This document shows positions 18,522-20,670 of a DNA stretch of 20,670 nucleotides, one piece after another. This stretch comes from Ophiothrix spiculata (lineage: Eukaryota; Echinodermata; Ophiuroidea; Amphilepidida; Ophiotrichidae). A program made the translations under genes and the position numbers. Every line of letters starts with the position of its first letter. The stretch's first letter is position 1. The stretch is taken from NCBI GenBank assembly GCA_000969725.1, contig JXSR01S043268.1. One strand, 5' to 3'. Under the pieces are notes generated by a model. It worked only from the letters and a program-made list of their open reading frames with translations. It was not told the DNA's origin and did no database searches.

Positions 18522-18983
18522 CTACCCAAGTGCTTCATTTTGAATCAACTCATCACACGACCTGGGGAGGAAATGGTGTCTGTGCACATATCCATTATGA
18601 ACGAGCCAAGTCTGCATCTTGACAGTAATAGATGCTGGGGACGGCAACTCATACTTAGCACAAAATTCTGCCACAGAGCACAAATCCGTATTCTCTTCCA
18701 AACCCAAAATGGCGATTGCCTTTTCCGGAACGGTTTTGATAAAAATCGTAGCACGTGTTAATCCCGTATTTCGTCTGATTAATTGTCCCAGATCAGCTGC
18801 TTCTAGTCTTTTAATGGCAACGTCAAATTTAGCACTGGATAAGCCATGTAGGAAAGCACGGCTTGTACTTCGCGCCGCTGTTCTCGTGACAACAGGACCC
18901 GGCGTTAGAAGAATTCCAGTCATGATATGTCTGATTGTAAGATATGGTGATCCGAATCGAGATGGTGTACCCTTTCTTGGAGT
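18522..18983 (-). CDS. gene B: unrecognised protein exon, paralogue of gene A
   Basis: The frame MTGILLTPGPVV... starts at ATG 18923 and ends at TAG 18522 (133 aa). Shared blocks with gene A are KFDVAIKRLEAADLGQLI (about residues 32-49), FIKTVPE, DLCSVAEFCAKY and LPSPASI (about 97-103). C-termini differ. The frame stays open 20 codons upstream of the Met (TPRKGTPSRFGSPYLTIRHI) and stops exactly at TTTCTTATTTTTTCTAG, a strong acceptor (AG at 18984-18985), in phase 0. So the true exon is probably 18522-18983 and the start may lie in an upstream exon not identified here. A CCCCAG/GTCGTG donor-like site near the C-terminus leaves open a further exon. Base composition is more G+C- and CpG-rich than the surroundings. 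Function unknown. Confidence 0.75.
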   Translation of the reverse strand, partial: TPRKGTPSRFGSPYLTIRHIMTGILLTPGPVVTRTAARSTSRAFLHGLSSAKFDVAIKRLEAADLGQLIRRNTGLTRATIFIKTVPEKAIAILGLEENTDLCSVAEFCAKYELPSPASITVKMQTWLVHNGYVHRHHFLPRSCDELIQNEALG

Positions 18984-19000
18984 CTAGAAAAAATAAGAAA
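18984..19000 (-). other. splice acceptor of gene B exon
   Basis: On the minus strand TTTCTTATTTTTTCTAG gives a near-unbroken pyrimidine tract and CAG-like TAG acceptor. The in-frame TAG it supplies ends the upstream reading frame exactly at the splice site, and the exon is open from its first codon. Confidence 0.6.
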
Positions 19001-19350
19001 TATATTTTAAGCAACGTTATGGATATTTAACAATAATTGGATATGGTAAATAAATACAATATTGGATTCTTTGATAAAGCGACATAACTTTACACATTTT
19101 TTTGTAATGCCAGAGGGCTTCAATTATCAGACGCACATAGTAATATGGTAAATAAATATAATTTTCAAATGGCTCTAACATAATACACATGTATGATATC
19201 ATAATGTTGTCACTAAGAATATGCAAAGTCTAAACTATCTAATCTAATCTACGGCCAAAATGACAATCTATCAGCAATAACATAATTACACAAGCTCATA
19301 AGATTTTGAGTCAATAGTCATAATAGGCACGGTTCAAATTGTTCAAATTC
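19001..19350. other. presumed intron or upstream region of gene B
   Basis: AT-rich. ATATGGTAAATAAATA occurs twice (19040 and 19143). No upstream exon of gene B could be named. Confidence 0.35.
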
Positions 19351-19358
19351 AAGCTTTT

Positions 19359-19516
19359 CAGTGGATTTATTTCAATCATTGTCAAAATCTGTCAAATTCC
19401 AGATATCAATCCAGCGAAGTTGGATATGTGAGTTTTTTTCAGTGGATTTATTTCAATCATTGTCAAAGCTGTCAAATTCCAAATATCAATCAAGCGAAGT
19501 TGGATATGTGTTTTTT
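19359..19516 (+). repeat. 81-bp tandem duplication
   Basis: CAGTGGATTTATTTCAATCA starts at 19359 and again at 19440. The two units share GTCAAATTCCA(G/A)ATATCAATC, AAGCGAAGTTGGATATGTG-type sequence and differ by a few substitutions and a two-base deletion. Low divergence suggests a recent duplication. The peptide repeated in the open frame across it follows from the DNA repeat. Confidence 0.85.
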
Positions 19517-19695
19517 TTTAACAAATTCATAGTCAATATCACTACAGCAGCACATGCTTATTCTAAAACTCAGCAGAAGAGTGAGAAATAATTGTGTTAT
19601 CAGGTGCTTTTATGCAGAATCACTTCATCCTTTCATTAAATCAACTAATGCTATCAGATTGTTATCCTATATTTATTTTGGAAAAACTTTACCTG

Positions 19696-19731
19696 AACCC
19701 TAACCCTAAAACTAAACCTAACCCTAAAACC
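19696..19731 (+). repeat. short degenerate telomere-like tract (CCCTAA)n
   Basis: AACCCTAACCCTAAAACTAAACCTAACCCTAAAACC-type sequence contains three intact CCCTAA units and two degenerate ones. This is the complement of the common animal telomere repeat TTAGGG. It is only about 36 bases long and internal, so it is an interstitial telomere-like repeat, not a chromosome end. Confidence 0.65.
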
Positions 19732-19752
19732 AACAGAAAATTCAACCAAACC

Positions 19753-19910
19753 CCAGGTGGGGGCCACTTACATTGACGGAAGGTACGGGTATGTGCCGCC
19801 CTCAAGACCCCCTTTTCAAGCCTCATCTTCCACTCCCCAAGATGCTCTTTTCATGATTACTTCGATTTCCGAAGACCCCATTTTCAAAGAAAATGACTTA
19901 AAAGTGTGTT
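19753..19910. repeat. end of a dispersed repeat (GGGGGCCACTTACATTGACG)
   Basis: GGTGGGGGCCACTTACATTG begins a G+C-richer block with GGGTATGTGCCGCCCTCAAG and repeated GACCCCCTTTT/GACCCCATTTT. This sounds like a repeat end common in deuterostome genomes, from memory only. No second end is seen, so it is a fragment. Confidence 0.4.
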
Positions 19911-20340
19911 TTATTATGTTTTCAAGTTAATTTTGAGCGATTTTCAGCTAAATAATAATGATCTTTCAACCCAAAATTCTGGATGGGACGTTAAACTTTG
20001 TCCTATTCTGTTAACTCAGTGCTCAACTTTAATTTGGTAAGAGTGAGGCCCAAATTTCAGAACCAGAGGGCTTGAGAATCAACAAATATACTTTCAAAAG
20101 GAGTCTTGAGAACTGAAGTGACCATCAGAAAGTGACCATAAGAGTGGCCATTAAGAGCTATTGGCTCATTCCAGTGAAAATGAAACTTTTTTGACTTCAA
20201 GTAAAAAATAAGCTTTTTATTTGACCACATAATCAGGTTTTTCAATCATACATTCGTTACTTGGAACGTGAAAAGTATTTTCCAATCGGAAATTTAAAAA
20301 AAATTCTATCCGTGCATGAATGAGTACATGTTTTAATTGA
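19911..20340. other. intergenic, nothing firm
   Basis: GTGACCAT(C/A)AGA recurs three times within 20118-20152. There is no gene or clear element otherwise. Confidence 0.3.
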
Positions 20341-20345
20341 AAATC

Positions 20346-20411
20346 GTCACAAACGTTACCAAAAAGTTACACCAAAATGTCACAAACGTTATCAAAAGTT
20401 ACCATTAAAAC
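20346..20411 (+). repeat. 33-bp tandem duplication
   Basis: GTCACAAACGTTACCAAAAA (20346) is followed 33 bases later by GTCACAAACGTTATCAAAAG (20379), both continuing with GTTAC. There are two units. Confidence 0.8.
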
Positions 20412-20498
20412 ATTGCATTAAAAGAAATCCTGACAATAGAATTTCCTACTACTTTTATATAATATTTATAGATATGTTATCCATCATCTGTGAAAAGT

Positions 20499-20670
20499 GC
20501 ACTATCATCGACTTCCAATAATGTCAGCATTTTTCATTTTGAGCTATATAAAGAGTGAAAAATACTCTAAAAAAATCATTTATTATTTATTATCAGTTAT
20601 TTATAGTGCCATACCCGTTCTTAAAGCCCCCATTTTGGCCCCTCATCTATTCCAAATGAATGTTTTGAAG
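20499..20670. mobile_element. inverted-end element, family member 3, cut by the window edge
   Basis: CTATCATCGACTTCCAATAA and the following 160 bases match 17975-18155 at high identity, including CATTTTTCATTTTGAGCTAT and AAAGCCCCCATTTTGGCCC. It lacks the first bases (TACGTGACCAA) of the other copy and continues past the end of the window. Gene B lies between the two direct copies. Confidence 0.75.

Noticed and set aside
18511-18530. Shared splice donor near the C-termini of genes A and B
   Set aside because: Donor-like sites occur at nearly the same aligned position (A: ACTTG/GTAAAC, B: CCCCAG/GTCGTG) but in different phases, so a common intron is not supported.
18619-18987. 122-codon plus-strand frame opposite gene B
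   Set aside because: It is the antisense shadow of gene B. The minus frame has a paralogue at 10249-10635; this one does not show matching conservation.
1-20670. LTR retroelement or endogenous virus copy
   Set aside because: No long terminal repeats, tRNA primer site or gag/pol motifs were seen; the only reverse-transcriptase remnant is the LINE tail at 706-831.

Overview
The window reads as AT-rich nuclear DNA of an invertebrate animal. An echinoderm or other non-vertebrate deuterostome is my best guess, from the style of the repeats (ends such as TTAGGCCTAAAAA, CCTGGGGGGCACTCAA, GGGGGCCACTTACATTG, GGGGCCGATTTCACTAA); this is an impression, not a search result. There are no bacterial-type operons, no rRNA and no convincing complete tRNA. 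Most of the sequence is intergenic or intronic and packed with short DNA-transposon remnants.

The clearest protein-coding signal is a pair of paralogous reading frames on the minus strand about 8 kb apart: gene A (10249-10635, 128 aa) and gene B (18522-18923, 133 aa, with its exon probably running up to 18983). They align without gaps over 113 residues at about 42% identity (48 matches, counted by hand). Both begin MTGILLTPGP and share KFD, LEA, LG.LI, DLC and LPSPA.I motifs. I do not recognise the family. A weaker possible coding exon lies at 7307-7528 (minus). A LINE 3' end with a reverse-transcriptase C-terminal tail and a 3' UTR hairpin occupies about 390-831 (minus).

Region by region: 1-1.1 kb, LINE 3' end and an ACTCA-rich stretch; 1.5-2.2 kb, tandem repeats; 2.9-3.5 kb, a TTAA-flanked element and a foldback; 3.88-4.93 kb, a TA-flanked mariner-like element with long inverted ends; 5.14-5.74 kb, a hAT-like element with another element inside it; 5.83-6.08 kb, first copy of a small MITE; 6.19-6.72 kb, a TTAA-flanked element; 6.93-7.25 kb, a CCTGGGG-ended MITE; 8.17-8.72 kb, a TTAA-flanked element with a possible SINE inside; 9.26-9.54 kb, a Harbinger-like MITE; 9.56-9.80 kb, second copy of the small MITE; 9.88-10.25 kb, two palindromes immediately 3' of gene A; 10.25-10.64 kb, gene A; 11.45-11.61 kb, a short MITE; 12.58-12.99 and 13.71-14.09 kb, two more Harbinger-like MITEs; 14.49-14.94 kb, an inverted-end element; 15.03-15.29 kb, a strong foldback; 15.42-16.71 kb, a second mariner-like element with a nested insertion; 17.43-17.93 kb, a TTAA-flanked element; 17.96-18.37 kb, a repeat whose partner copy starts at 20.50 kb, so that gene B sits between two copies; 18.5-19.0 kb, gene B; 19.3-20.4 kb, small tandem repeats, a telomere-like tract and a dispersed repeat end.

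No transposase was recognised, so all the inverted-end elements appear non-autonomous. No retroviral or LTR fossil was recognised. The item of most biological interest is the unrecognised gene pair, together with the palindromes that abut gene A at its stop codon.
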